NCBI GenBank assembly: GCA_022763825.1
Contig: JALEQX010000100.1
Location: forward strand, 1 to 43,103
Length of the DNA stretch: 43,103 nt
Source: Oscillospiraceae bacterium
GTDB taxonomy: Bacteria; Bacillota; Clostridia; Oscillospirales; Acutalibacteraceae
Reading direction: 5' to 3'
Positions 24,913-33,822 of this stretch are shown here, in pieces. Both the position numbers and the translations under genes were made by a program. The notes beneath the pieces were generated by a model. The model was not told where the DNA came from, ran no database searches, and saw only the letters and a list, made by a program, of their open reading frames with translations. Every line of letters begins with the position of its first letter. The first letter of the stretch is position 1.

Positions 24913-25054
24913 ATTATCGGCTCCTTTTGCCGTATTATTTGTCTTTGACCGTTATTTTATTCCTCATTTATCGGATATTGTATATATTGACGACAAAAAA
25001 ATACTGTTTATGATTGTGCAATATGCTGAAAAATAATTAACCGAATATTAACGA

Positions 25055-25083
25055 TTGACAAAATCAGATTTTGAGAGTATTAT
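25055..25083 (+). promoter_or_regulatory. Promoter of repeat-containing surface protein gene
   Basis: TTGACA (25055-25060), a 17-base spacer and TATTAT (25078-25083). Confidence 0.85.
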
Positions 25084-25140
25084 TAGATTATCAACATAGG
25101 GATATGTATAGTATTTATGAATACGAAAGGATTGTTAATC

Positions 25141-25689
25141 ATGAAAAAAGTTTTATCTGTATTGATTGCATGCATTCTTGTCGTTTGTTCCTTAGGTCTT
25201 ACGGCTTCAGCTTCAGGTGAGATTTCTCAGGCTTTCGCAGACTTTGATCCCCAGAGCATCATGGATATGTTCGCAGGCGTAGATCTCGGCGGACTTACCG
25301 ATTCTCTCGGCAACATGGATGTCAGTGCGATTACCAACCTGTTTAAGGGCATGGATCTTGAGACTATTACGAACCTTTTTGACGGTCTTGACCTCGGTAA
25401 GATTTCCGATATTCTCGGCGGTATAGACATCGGCGACCTTATTAATGGCATTAAGCCTACCAAGCCTTCCACCACTAAGGAAGACGTTTCGGGCGATACC
25501 GACAATACCACTAAGGCTCCCGATAACAACAATGATAACACTAAGGCGCCTGATACTACCAAGGCTTCCAATAACAACAATAACAACAGCATTCCCAAGA
25601 CCGGCGATAAGGGCATAGTTGTTGCTCTCAGCGTTTGCGGTATGGCTGCTGCTGCATTCCTTGTAGTCAGTAAGAAAAAGGAAGCTTAA
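25141..25689 (+). CDS. Sortase-anchored protein with 12-residue repeats
   Basis: A 182-residue exported protein. I start at ATG 25141 because AAAGGA precedes it at the right spacing; an ATG eight codons upstream lies before that site. Residues 1-24 are a signal peptide (SLGLTASAS). Residues 34-104 are about six tandem 12-residue units of pattern x-D-l-x-x-I-x-x-L-F-x-G, such as MDVSAITNLFKG, MDLETITNLFDG and LDLGKISDILGG. They look like amphipathic turns of a solenoid or a helical hairpin array. A Thr/Asn/Lys linker follows, then IPKTGD, a hydrophobic helix and KKKEA, a sortase sorting signal. The protein should end up linked to the cell wall. I know no named family for the repeat. Confidence 0.82.
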   Translation: MKKVLSVLIACILVVCSLGLTASASGEISQAFADFDPQSIMDMFAGVDLGGLTDSLGNMDVSAITNLFKGMDLETITNLFDGLDLGKISDILGGIDIGDLINGIKPTKPSTTKEDVSGDTDNTTKAPDNNNDNTKAPDTTKASNNNNNNSIPKTGDKGIVVALSVCGMAAAAFLVVSKKKEA

Positions 25690-25713
25690 TTCCTGATAAT
25701 AATCGGCATATAT

Positions 25714-25739
25714 GACCCGGCTTTACTACCGGGTCTTTT
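25714..25739 (+). terminator. Terminator of repeat-containing surface protein gene
   Basis: GACCCGG (25714-25720), an eight-base loop, CCGGGTC (25729-25735) and TTTT. Confidence 0.82.
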
Positions 25740-25794
25740 GTCGTATTTTACATTAGTTTTGTAATGCAATAATTTGTGTTTGTAAATATTACTG

Positions 25795-25823
25795 TTGAAA
25801 CTTTTTATAAAATAAGATATAAT
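25795..25823 (+). promoter_or_regulatory. Promoter of lon
   Basis: TTGAAA (25795-25800), a 17-base spacer and TATAAT (25818-25823). The leader to the ATG is about 105 bases. Confidence 0.83.
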
Positions 25824-25826
25824 TAT

Positions 25827-25845
25827 ATCCTGATTTAATCAGGAT
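25827..25845. promoter_or_regulatory. Palindrome at lon transcription start
   Basis: ATCCTGATT, one T, AATCAGGAT: a perfect 9-bp inverted repeat beginning three bases after the -10 element, so over the expected start site. It matches neither the CIRCE nor the CtsR box. It is probably an operator for an unidentified regulator; alternatively it forms a tight 5' hairpin on the mRNA. Confidence 0.55.
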
Positions 25846-25934
25846 TAAAATAAAAAACGAGTGAAATAAAAACAATCGGATTTTAATTCAAGAATAAACG
25901 GATTTAAATTTGAAGACAATCGGAGTTGATATAT

Positions 25935-28346
25935 ATGGAAAACGAAATTGTCGGCGCAAAACTTCCGATACTTGCGCTCAGAGGCCTCGTGCTTTTTCCC
26001 GGCATGACTCTTCATTTCGATGTCGGAAGAAAAGCGTCAATTAATGCTGTAAAATATGCATTAGAGAAAAACAGTGAGATTTTTCTTGTTACACAGCGTA
26101 ATGTGGATGATGAAAGACCCGTTCAGACAGGTCTTTATTCTGTAGGTACGGTTGCGTGCGTTAAACAGGCTGTGCGCGTTTCGTCATCGTCGAATACATT
26201 GAGAGTTGTTTTAGAGGGACTTTACAGAGCTTCTTTACTCGAAATCACCGATTACGCACCTTATTATTACGGTACGGTAAAACCGCGGCGTAACACACCG
26301 GTCCGTACGTCGGATGAACAGTATGAGGAAGCTCTCATACGCAGTGCAAAGCAGAGGTTTACAGAATACAGTGATATTTCGGGTAAAATTGCGCCAGATA
26401 TATGCATTAAAATTCTCGAAAGTTCATCTGCGGGCGAAACTGCTGATCTTATTGCGGGTAATATTTATTTTCCGATAGAAGAAAAACAGCATGTTCTTTC
26501 GGAATTGAACCCTATAAGAAGGCTTGAATATCTTGTTGTGGTTCTTCAGGAGGAAATTGAAATTATTTCTCTTGAGGATAAGATTCAGCGTAACGTTCAG
26601 GATCGAATGGATAAAAACCAAAATGAATATTATTTAAGAGAACAGGTCAAGGCAATTTATGAAGAACTCGGCGAGGGTGAGAATCCTGACGAGGAAAGAG
26701 ACAAGTACAGACAGATGATACTTGAATCGAAGATGCCGGAGGACAGCAAGGAAAAAATGTTTGTTGAGGCGGACAGGCTTGCGAAAATGTCTCCTTCATC
26801 GCCTGACGCAAATGTTATCAGAACATATCTTGATAAGTGCTTAGCTCTTCCGTGGGGTATATATACAAAAGATAATTTAAAATTGAATTCGGTCAGACGA
26901 ACGCTCGACCGCGACCATTACGGATTAAAAGATGTTAAGGAACGTATTGTCGAGATGCTTGCAGTCAGGGCAGTCGCTCCCGACATTAAGGGACAGATTA
27001 TCTGTCTTGCGGGTCCTCCCGGAGTAGGTAAAACATCAGTTGCAAAATCGATAGCAAGAGCCATGGGCAGAAAGTATGTCAGAGTTGCGCTCGGCGGAGT
27101 ACATGACGAGGCGGAAATCAGAGGTCATCGCAGAACGTATATCGGCGCCATTCCCGGCAGAATTGCAAATTCGCTTATCGATGCGGGCAGTGCTAATCCC
27201 GTTATGCTTCTCGACGAAATTGATAAGCTCAGCGGCGATTTCAGAGGCGACCCGGCTTCCGCTCTCCTTGAAGTTCTCGACGCGGAGCAGAACAACACTT
27301 ATGTCGATCACTATATCGACCTGCCGTTTGATTTAAGCAAAGTATTGTTCATTACAACTGCTAACGATAAGTATTCAATCCCGGCTCCGCTTCTCGACAG
27401 AATGGAAATTATCGATTTGACGAGCTATACTCATGAGGAAAAATTCAATATCGCAAAAAAACATCTGATTCCCAAACAGATGAAGGAGCATAATGTTAAA
27501 AAGTCCAATCTGAAAATAACCGACAAAGCGTTAAGACTTATTATAGACGGCTATACGAAGGAAGCTGGAGTCAGAAACCTTGAAAGACAGATTGCGAAGC
27601 TGTGCAGAAAGTCAGACCTCGCGATAGCCGACGGTAATGATGAGCTTATTACCGTTAGCGAAAAAAATATTGAAGAATACTTAGGTCCCGTAAAATTCCG
27701 TGAGGAGAAGGACGAGCTTAAGGACGAGGTTGGTATTGTAAACGGACTTGCGTGGACTAGCGTAGGCGGAGAAACTTTACCTATTGAGGTTGCTGTTCTT
27801 GAAGGCACAGGTAAAACGGAACTCACCGGCTCGCTCGGCAACGTTATGAAGGAATCTGCAATGACCGCAATAAGTCTTATAAGAAGCAGATGCGAGCGTT
27901 ACGGCGTAGATTCGTCTTTTTATAAGAATAAGGATATACATATTCATTGTCCCGAGGGAGCTGTTCCGAAAGACGGTCCGTCCGCAGGCGTAACAATGAC
28001 AACAGCTGTCCTTTCCGCACTTTCCGGCATTCCGGTACGCGGTAATGTAGCAATGACAGGTGAAATTACGCTCAGAGGCAGGGTGCTTCCTATCGGCGGT
28101 CTCAAGGAAAAAAGTATGGCGGCATACCGTCACGGAATGACGACCGTTATTATTCCCTATGGTAATTCATCGGATATCTCACAGATTGACGACGAAGTTA
28201 AGAAAAAAGTTAAATTCATTCCTGTTAAAACCATAGACGAAGTTTTTGACATAGCGCTAAAGCGCGAAGTTAAGAAACAGAAGAAAACTACCGTCCCTCC
28301 GATTGTAAAGGGTAAGAGTGCGGGCAGGACAAACGCATTTACTTGA
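25935..28346 (+). CDS. ATP-dependent protease La (Lon)
   Basis: Cytosolic AAA+ serine protease that degrades misfolded and regulatory proteins. It has 803 residues with the full domain order: N-terminal substrate domain ([14 protein letters not shown] at the start), central coiled region, AAA+ module with Walker [10 protein letters not shown] (near 358), Walker [10 protein letters not shown] and [16 protein letters not shown], and the C-terminal protease domain with the Ser-Lys dyad: Ser in [10 protein letters not shown] (near 682) and Lys in [10 protein letters not shown] (near 725). The start is ATG 25935, nine bases after GGAG; an upstream in-frame TTG at 25926 abuts the GGAG and cannot be used. 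engB follows 67 bases later in the order often seen in Firmicutes. Confidence 0.97.
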   Translation: MENEIVGAKLPILALRGLVLFPGMTLHFDVGRKASINAVKYALEKNSEIFLVTQRNVDDERPVQTGLYSVGTVACVKQAVRVSSSSNTLRVVLEGLYRASLLEITDYAPYYYGTVKPRRNTPVRTSDEQYEEALIRSAKQRFTEYSDISGKIAPDICIKILESSSAGETADLIAGNIYFPIEEKQHVLSELNPIRRLEYLVVVLQEEIEIISLEDKIQRNVQDRMDKNQNEYYLREQVKAIYEELGEGENPDEERDKYRQMILESKMPEDSKEKMFVEADRLAKMSPSSPDANVIRTYLDKCLALPWGIYTKDNLKLNSVRRTLDRDHYGLKDVKERIVEMLAVRAVAPDIKGQIICLAGPPGVGKTSVAKSIARAMGRKYVRVALGGVHDEAEIRGHRRTYIGAIPGRIANSLIDAGSANPVMLLDEIDKLSGDFRGDPASALLEVLDAEQNNTYVDHYIDLPFDLSKVLFITTANDKYSIPAPLLDRMEIIDLTSYTHEEKFNIAKKHLIPKQMKEHNVKKSNLKITDKALRLIIDGYTKEAGVRNLERQIAKLCRKSDLAIADGNDELITVSEKNIEEYLGPVKFREEKDELKDEVGIVNGLAWTSVGGETLPIEVAVLEGTGKTELTGSLGNVMKESAMTAISLIRSRCERYGVDSSFYKNKDIHIHCPEGAVPKDGPSAGVTMTTAVLSALSGIPVRGNVAMTGEITLRGRVLPIGGLKEKSMAAYRHGMTTVIIPYGNSSDISQIDDEVKKKVKFIPVKTIDEVFDIALKREVKKQKKTTVPPIVKGKSAGRTNAFT

Positions 28347-28413
28347 TGTCCGGAAAACTTAAAGCGAATTCGACGGATAGAATTCTTTATCTGATATTTT
28401 TTCGGAGGTACGC

Positions 28414-29001
28414 ATGAACTATAATAAAATCGAATATGAAAAATCGTTCGGCACATCCGCTCAGCTTCCCGCGGCGGACAAGTCGGAAATTGCATTTTCA
28501 GGACGCTCAAACGTCGGAAAATCATCGCTTATAAATAAACTTTTTAACAGAAAAAATCTTGCCAGAGTGAGTTCCGTACCCGGAAAAACAACGACTGTAA
28601 ATTTTTTTAAATCAGATGACGTTCGTTTTGTCGACCTTCCCGGTTACGGATTTGCAAAACGTTCGGAGTCTGAGCGAATCCGCTGGGCGGATCTCATGGA
28701 GGGTTATTTTAATGCCTCAAGACCGATTTCGCTTGTAGTTCAGCTTGTCGATATGCGTCACCCTGCAACTGCCGACGACAGGGATATGCTTGCATTTCTT
28801 GAAAATACGGGATATAAATATGTTGTGGTTTTGACAAAATGTGATAAGCTCAGCAAAACTGAGAGACGTGAGCGCAGTGAAAAAATAAAAGACGAATTAA
28901 GCGTCTACTCGCCGATTGAAATAATAGAGTTTTCTGCGCAGACAGGCGAGGGTATTGATAAACTTAAAGGAGTAATTGATAATATTGCAGGTAAACAATA
29001 A
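28414..29001 (+). CDS. Ribosome biogenesis GTPase EngB/YsxC
   Basis: Essential GTPase that assists large-subunit ribosome assembly. 195 residues with all G motifs: G1 GRSNVGKSS (30-38), switch region GKTTTVNFF, G3 DLPGYGFAKR (74 onwards), G4 TKCDK (141-145) and G5 SAQ (174-176). The start ATG has GGAGG upstream. The last codons GGT AAA CAA TAA lie inside the left arm of palindrome copy D, so the repeat has supplied the stop codon. A very strong terminator follows at once. The lon-engB pairing is common in Firmicutes. Confidence 0.96.
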   Translation: MNYNKIEYEKSFGTSAQLPAADKSEIAFSGRSNVGKSSLINKLFNRKNLARVSSVPGKTTTVNFFKSDDVRFVDLPGYGFAKRSESERIRWADLMEGYFNASRPISLVVQLVDMRHPATADDRDMLAFLENTGYKYVVVLTKCDKLSKTERRERSEKIKDELSVYSPIEIIEFSAQTGEGIDKLKGVIDNIAGKQ

Positions 29002-29026
29002 TTTAACGAGGTAAATTATTGTTTAC
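28991..29026. repeat. CAATAATTT palindrome, copy D
   Basis: GTAAACAATAATTTA (28991-29005) and its exact inverse complement (29012-29026) form a 15-bp stem with loop ACGAGG. The same 15-mer occurs on the minus strand at 15561-15547. The engB stop codon TAA (28999-29001) is inside the left arm. Confidence 0.78.
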
Positions 29027-29059
29027 AGGGCGGACGGCTTAGCCGTCCGCCCTGTTTTT
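29026..29059 (+). terminator. Terminator of lon-engB
   Basis: A perfect 13-bp GC-rich stem: 29026-29038 (CAGGGCGGACGGC) with 29042-29054, loop TTA, followed by five T. Confidence 0.95.
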
Positions 29060-29079
29060 ATCCGTTTATTTTATGTTAT

Positions 29080-29208
29080 TTAACGTGAACAGGGGCAGGA
29101 ATAATCATTCTGAGAACTGCATCCGCAGCCGTTGTTCTGCTGACCGGCGATGAGAATGAGGATGATTAAAACAAGAAGCCAAGAGTTGTTATTACCGAAG
29201 AAATTCAT
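29080..29208 (-). CDS. Cysteine-rich single-span membrane peptide, 42 residues
   Basis: ATG 29206-29208 is preceded by a perfect AGGAGGT seven bases away, so this short frame is well supported. The peptide has a polar N-terminus (MNFFGNNNS), one hydrophobic helix (WLLVLIILILIAG, about 10-22), and a short polar tail with four cysteines (CGC and CPC patterns: C28, C30, C38, C40). Tiny Gly/Asn-plus-helix peptides of this shape occur in spore-formers (YjcZ-like) and Clostridia, but this is not a clear match. The cysteine pairs could bind metal or form disulfides. It is transcribed alone on the minus strand. Confidence 0.8.
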   Translation of the reverse strand: MNFFGNNNSWLLVLIILILIAGQQNNGCGCSSQNDYSCPCSR

Positions 29209-29355
29209 TGTCTGACCTCCTTTCTTTCTTATTTCATTCTCATACTATGCCGATTTGTAAAAAGTGTTACGTGTATAAACAGCAGAACAAATCTATCTAA
29301 TATATATAATTGTATATATAATGAATACTCTGCTTTTGCGCCTTTATAATAGCAA

Positions 29356-29383
29356 AGAGCCCGCCTTTTTACAGGTGGGCTCT
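29356..29383. terminator. Terminator of dockerin protein gene
   Basis: AGAGCCCGCCT (29356-29366) and AGGTGGGCTCT (29373-29383) form an 11-bp stem with one G-T pair. The T-run is short in both directions, so efficiency may be modest. Confidence 0.6.
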
Positions 29384-29418
29384 AAACAATATAAACTTTT
29401 ACAAAGTCAGGATATCTA

Positions 29419-31311
29419 TTAGAAATTCTGAAGTCTTGCTACAACTCTGAGGATAGTTCTCGCATCCTGTGCCGTGAGTTTCTTATCATTGTTGACATCG
29501 GCATTCTTAAACTGTACGGAATCTTCCGCAGGCATGGGGTCGAGGTTTGCCGCTATTCTAAGGGCAAGTCTTGCATCAGCCGCCGTTACCTTTCCGTCAA
29601 GGTTAACGTCGCCGAGAAGATACTGACCGTTTTTATCTTTATCCGAATCAACAACAAGGATTGCAGGATCAACATATCTGTTTATCGTCATGAACTGACC
29701 GAATTCCCATCTTGCATTGATGTTGGTATCGTCGTCACATGCGAGCCAGTCGATAAGGTCGATTGTGTTGCTTCCTTCCTGGAAAGAACCGTGCTTCATA
29801 TTTCTGATGAAGTAGGTGTTCTCGGGAAGAGCGCATGTAGAAGCGTCGATATAGTGGCAGATAGCGCCGAGTTTATGTTTAGGGTCAAGGTAATCGTAAG
29901 TGCTTGAAAGATGGTCGTGATCCTTATCCTTTGTCTGCATGATAAGAGCGGCTCTGCCGGCATCGTTAAGAGCGGTACAATAAGCGCCGAACGAAGCGTA
30001 GTAGGTATCGATTACGCCGTCGCTCTGTGCGGAAAGTCCGTAGAGTTCATTTGACTTATCATTGATATCTCTCTCATCGTTGCCGGACTCTGATGACATG
30101 TAATCGTTGCCGATGGGAAGTAACTGAAGATCCCACATTGCAACGACTGAAACGTCAATGCCTGCCTTCTGAGCGTCGGTAAGAATTGAAGAAGCGCTCT
30201 TCTGAAGTTTCTTATAAGCGTTTATTTTCTTAACGAGCGAAGCGTTGGGCTCCTCTCTGTCAATGAACATGTACTCATAAGCGTCGTCGTAATACTCAAG
30301 GGGAACCATAGCCCAAAGACCGAGGTAATTTCTGAGCATTTCTCTGAGGTATTTATCATACATCTTCGTAATGGTGTGACCCATCATTGTCATGATGTTG
30401 ATGATGTAAGACTGAGTTTCCCACTCTCCGTTGAGAATGTAGTTTGTCAGCCATGTTGAGAATGCAGTAATCGGGTTATCCGAGAAGTCGTTAGACCAGC
30501 GGATATAAGCCGAGGTAAGGTTCTGGAACTGACCGTAGCCTACGTTGTTGGGATATGAGAAAGTGGAATCCTTAACGATTAAGTTTCCGGTGAAGAGGTC
30601 GCCGATAAGCGATGTGCCCATGAAAGCGGAGCTTACGGTAACGAACTTTGAAACATCTTTGTGCGCGGTCTCGCTGTGCTCTGAAAGGTAAGTTACCGCA
30701 ACGTTTGCTCCGTAGCCTTCGCTTACGATGCTGACCTGATCTTTGTGAGACGCGGCCTTAACTTCCTTAACGAACTCTGCAAGGCTGTTTGCATTGTCAA
30801 ACGGGTCAAGTCTCCAGTCATACTGGAAAACATAGATGTTATTGTAACCGAGCTTTTCCGCCATGCCCTTGCCGAGCGTGCCTGCTACTTTTTCAAGAAG
30901 CTGGGCGTCGGTACGGTAGTAGGAAAGCGAGTGCGTGTATTTCTGAACGCCTACGTTATTGCTCTTCTTGGTTCCGTCGTTGTTCATGGATATCTTGTCC
31001 ATGATAGGATAAACCCAGCTGTAGGTGTAGTTCAGGATTTCGTCGTAGTTGTTACTTGCAACGGCGGTGTTCATAAGCGTAATGAGCTTGCCGATGAAGT
31101 AATTCATCTCGACATCCGAAGGCGGGAAGACCGTTTCGGCGTCCTGAGAGTTGGGGTTTGCTATCAAAGGATTGGCGTCAATACCGCCGACTATGATAAC
31201 GGGGTCGATGGAGTTGTTTTCAGTTGCTGCGAAAACGGATACAGCGCATGATACGAGCATAATTGCCGATAACACGATGCTGAGCGTCCTTTTAACAAGA
31301 CTGTTCTTCAT
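29419..31311 (-). CDS. Secreted LCAT-like alpha/beta hydrolase with type I dockerin
   Basis: A 630-residue exported protein. The signal peptide is residues 1-29 (ending VFAA). A lipase/acyltransferase-like alpha/beta-hydrolase domain spans about 36-540, with the oxyanion segment PVIIVGGIDANPL, the YDWRLDPF motif typical of LCAT-like enzymes, SDGVID (acid position) and MKHGSF (His position). The nucleophile elbow reads IVSEGYGANVA; in the family pattern G-x-S-x-G the serine position is Gly199 (codon GGC at 30717-30715). Catalysis is therefore doubtful. Residues about 565-630 are a type I dockerin with two calcium loops, GDVNLDGKVTAADAR and ADVNNDKKLTAQDAR, for docking onto a cohesin scaffold. 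The start ATG has AAGGAGG upstream; promoter at 31344-31372. Confidence 0.85.
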   Translation of the reverse strand: MKNSLVKRTLSIVLSAIMLVSCAVSVFAATENNSIDPVIIVGGIDANPLIANPNSQDAETVFPPSDVEMNYFIGKLITLMNTAVASNNYDEILNYTYSWVYPIMDKISMNNDGTKKSNNVGVQKYTHSLSYYRTDAQLLEKVAGTLGKGMAEKLGYNNIYVFQYDWRLDPFDNANSLAEFVKEVKAASHKDQVSIVSEGYGANVAVTYLSEHSETAHKDVSKFVTVSSAFMGTSLIGDLFTGNLIVKDSTFSYPNNVGYGQFQNLTSAYIRWSNDFSDNPITAFSTWLTNYILNGEWETQSYIINIMTMMGHTITKMYDKYLREMLRNYLGLWAMVPLEYYDDAYEYMFIDREEPNASLVKKINAYKKLQKSASSILTDAQKAGIDVSVVAMWDLQLLPIGNDYMSSESGNDERDINDKSNELYGLSAQSDGVIDTYYASFGAYCTALNDAGRAALIMQTKDKDHDHLSSTYDYLDPKHKLGAICHYIDASTCALPENTYFIRNMKHGSFQEGSNTIDLIDWLACDDDTNINARWEFGQFMTINRYVDPAILVVDSDKDKNGQYLLGDVNLDGKVTAADARLALRIAANLDPMPAEDSVQFKNADVNNDKKLTAQDARTILRVVARLQNF

Positions 31312-31343
31312 AAGTAAATCCTCCTTATGTTGTTTGCCACACT

Positions 31344-31372
31344 ATTATATAATAAAAAATATAAATATTCAA
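31344..31372 (-). promoter_or_regulatory. Promoter of dockerin protein gene
   Basis: Minus strand TTGAAT (31372-31367), 17 bases, TATAAT (31349-31344). Confidence 0.8.
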
Positions 31373-31434
31373 GTGGTTTTGAAATAATTTTAATTGCAAC
31401 AGTATGAAAATATTGTTAATAATTTCGAATTTTT

Positions 31435-32130
31435 TTAATTATCGGTCTGCGCGAGCTTCATTACGACCGTAAACACCGTAACGGCGCCGAATATGAGAAG
31501 CATAAACGTCTGCGCCGAGCTTAATTCGAGTATTCTTATATCGACTCCGGTATATCCTCCGAGAAGCGAGTTGAGTATTCCGCCCAGCTGACTTGACTCT
31601 CCGCTGACCGCGCCGAGAATATTCCCGACAAGTCCGGTAAGCGTCGAAACCGACGTGTCGCCCGTTACTGCCGTGTAAATGTCGATAACGTTTATTTCAC
31701 CCGAAATGAATCCGTGCGCTGCCTTATTAAAAAAGACATTCATTAAAAATGCCGACAGGAATCCGAAGAGCGAAACGCCCGCGACGGGGAGTTTCTTTTT
31801 AAGAACAGGACTTAAAATAATAACAAGAAGAGCGCACAGAACCGCAAGGGCGAAGAACACGAGAAACGCGATGAGATATCCGCGCGCCTGTTGAGGAATT
31901 ACGTCCAATGATAAATTGAGCGTTTTGCCGTCCGACGCCGCCTGCGTTTTTATATTCGAAACCGCGTGATAAAGGTCGAGAAGCGTTATCTGCTCGCCGA
32001 TTCCGTATTTCGTCAGAAGCTGATTTACTGTATCGGAAGCCGTAATAAGACGGAAAAAAGGCATAAATACGATTACGGGAAAAATCAGCGCGGTAAAAAT
32101 CGGCGTGACTGTTTTATATAATATTTTCAT
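31435..32130 (-). CDS. Membrane protein of unknown function
   Basis: A 231-residue protein with about four membrane segments (near 8-28, 84-110, 116-134 and 205-225). A polar, probably extracytoplasmic loop of about 55 residues follows the first, and a Gly/Ser-rich loop of about 65 residues (VSTLTGLVGNILGAVSGESSQLGG) precedes the last. No conserved charged motif or known family is recognised. The start ATG has AAAGGCGG upstream. It follows the glutaminyl-tRNA synthetase gene by 28 bases and is probably the last gene of that operon. Confidence 0.7.
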   Translation of the reverse strand: MKILYKTVTPIFTALIFPVIVFMPFFRLITASDTVNQLLTKYGIGEQITLLDLYHAVSNIKTQAASDGKTLNLSLDVIPQQARGYLIAFLVFFALAVLCALLVIILSPVLKKKLPVAGVSLFGFLSAFLMNVFFNKAAHGFISGEINVIDIYTAVTGDTSVSTLTGLVGNILGAVSGESSQLGGILNSLLGGYTGVDIRILELSSAQTFMLLIFGAVTVFTVVMKLAQTDN

Positions 32131-32158
32131 TTTCTAAACCGCCTTTCGTAAAAACGAT

Positions 32159-33817
32159 TTATTTCTTATCCCATGACGAATTGAGCTGAACCGTGCGGTT
32201 GAATACGGGATTTTCGCTTGTCGAATCCTTGTCCTCGCAGAAATATCCCTGTCTCATGAACTGGAACACGCTGCCGGGTTTTGACTCCACTCCGCCCTCG
32301 ATAAGACAGGAGTCAAGAACTGTGAGAGAATTCGGATTGAGTTTTTCCTCGAGAGTTCTGCCGTCGTCCTCGCCGGGATTTTCGACATTAAAGAGTCTGT
32401 CATAGAGATTTACCGTGATTTTACGGCAGTCCGACGCGCTTACGAAGTGAATCGTACCTTTAACCTTGCGTCCGTCGGGGGAGTTTCCGCCCCTGCTCTC
32501 GGGGTCGTACGTGCAGTGAACGCACGTAACGTTACCGTCGGAATCGGTATCGTATCCTACGCATTTAACGAAATACGCGCTTTTGAATCTGACTTCGTTT
32601 CCGGGGAAAAGTCTGAAATATTTTTTCGGCGGGTCGATCATAAAGTCGCTCTTTTCGATGTAAAGCTCTTTCGAGAACGTGACATTGCGCGAACCCATTT
32701 CGGGGTGGTCGGGATGAAGCTCAACGTCAAGCTGTTCGGTTTTGCCCTCGGGGTAGTTGTCGATTATGACCTTTAACGGCTCGAGAACTGCCATGGCTCT
32801 GGGGGCGGAGGCGTTGAGACGATCCCTGACGCACGATTCGAGCAGACCGTAGTCGACTACGCTGTACGCCTTTGAAACTCCGACTTTTTCAATGAAATCG
32901 CGGATAGCCTCGGCGGGGTAGCCTCGTCTTCTCATTCCGCAGATGGTCGCCATTCTCGGGTCGTCCCAGCCGGAAACGTGATGTTTTTCGACAAGCTCGA
33001 TGCATTTTCTCTTGCTTGTAACGCAGTAGTTGAGATTAAGACGCGCGAACTCAATCTGTCTCGGAGGCTCCTCAAAACCTATCTCGTTTACGAACCAGTC
33101 GTAGAGCGGACGGTGGTTTTCGAATTCGAGAGAACACAGCGAGTACGTTACCTTTTCCGCCGCATCCGAAAGCGGGTGCGCAAAATCGTACATCGGGTAA
33201 ACGCACCACTTGTCACCCGTCTGATGATGCTTAACGTGCGCTATGCGGTACATAACGGGATCCCTCATGTTGATGTTGGGGGAAGCCATGTCTATTTTAG
33301 CTCTTAAAACCTTTGCGCCGTTGGGGTATTCGCCCTTTGTCATGCGGTCAAAAAGGTCTAAATTTTCTTCGATTGAACGCTCTCTGTACGGCGAATTTTT
33401 GCCGGGCTCGGTCAGAGTTCCTCTGTATTCTCTGATTTCGTCGGCGGAGAGATCGTCGACGTAAGCTTTGCCTTTTTTAATGAGTTTAATCGCGCATTCG
33501 TAGAGAAAATCGAAATATTCGCTCGCGTAGTATAAGTTTTTCCACTTAAAGCCGAGCCATTCTATATCCTCCTTGATAGCGTCGATATACTCGACGTCTT
33601 CTTTCGAAGGGTTCGTGTCATCCATTCGAAGATTGCAGATTCCGCCGTACTTTTCCGCCGTGCCGAAGTCTATGCATATAGCCTTTGCGTGACCGATATG
33701 AAGATATCCGTTAGGCTCCGGGGGAAAACGGGTCTGGACTCGCGTGTTTTTACCTGCGGCGAGATCCTCGTCAATAAAGTCGTGAATAAAATTTGATGAT
33801 TTTACTGTCTCTTCCAT
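32159..33817 (-). CDS. Glutaminyl-tRNA synthetase
   Basis: Attaches glutamine to tRNA-Gln. 552 residues, matching the bacterial enzyme (about 554 in E. coli). Class I signature HIGH lies at 40-43 in [15 protein letters not shown], followed by MDDTNPSKE, and the KMSKS equivalent is TSKRK (near 268). The C-terminal beta-barrel anticodon domain is complete ([33 protein letters not shown]). Having this enzyme lets the cell make Gln-tRNA directly, whereas most Firmicutes use GluRS plus GatCAB; the gene was probably gained by transfer in the ancestry. It lies five bases downstream of the glutamyl-tRNA synthetase gene. Confidence 0.96.
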   Translation of the reverse strand: MEETVKSSNFIHDFIDEDLAAGKNTRVQTRFPPEPNGYLHIGHAKAICIDFGTAEKYGGICNLRMDDTNPSKEDVEYIDAIKEDIEWLGFKWKNLYYASEYFDFLYECAIKLIKKGKAYVDDLSADEIREYRGTLTEPGKNSPYRERSIEENLDLFDRMTKGEYPNGAKVLRAKIDMASPNINMRDPVMYRIAHVKHHQTGDKWCVYPMYDFAHPLSDAAEKVTYSLCSLEFENHRPLYDWFVNEIGFEEPPRQIEFARLNLNYCVTSKRKCIELVEKHHVSGWDDPRMATICGMRRRGYPAEAIRDFIEKVGVSKAYSVVDYGLLESCVRDRLNASAPRAMAVLEPLKVIIDNYPEGKTEQLDVELHPDHPEMGSRNVTFSKELYIEKSDFMIDPPKKYFRLFPGNEVRFKSAYFVKCVGYDTDSDGNVTCVHCTYDPESRGGNSPDGRKVKGTIHFVSASDCRKITVNLYDRLFNVENPGEDDGRTLEEKLNPNSLTVLDSCLIEGGVESKPGSVFQFMRQGYFCEDKDSTSENPVFNRTVQLNSSWDKK

Positions 33818-33822
33818 AAAAA

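Noticed and set aside
24696..25013. Plus-strand frame of 105 residues
   Set aside because: No ribosome binding site, odd composition, and it overlaps a well-supported minus-strand small gene with AAAGGAG.
25861..25925. Tandem imperfect 22-base repeat in the lon leader (CGGATTT units)
   Set aside because: Only about two thirds of positions match in A/T-rich sequence, so it is probably chance.
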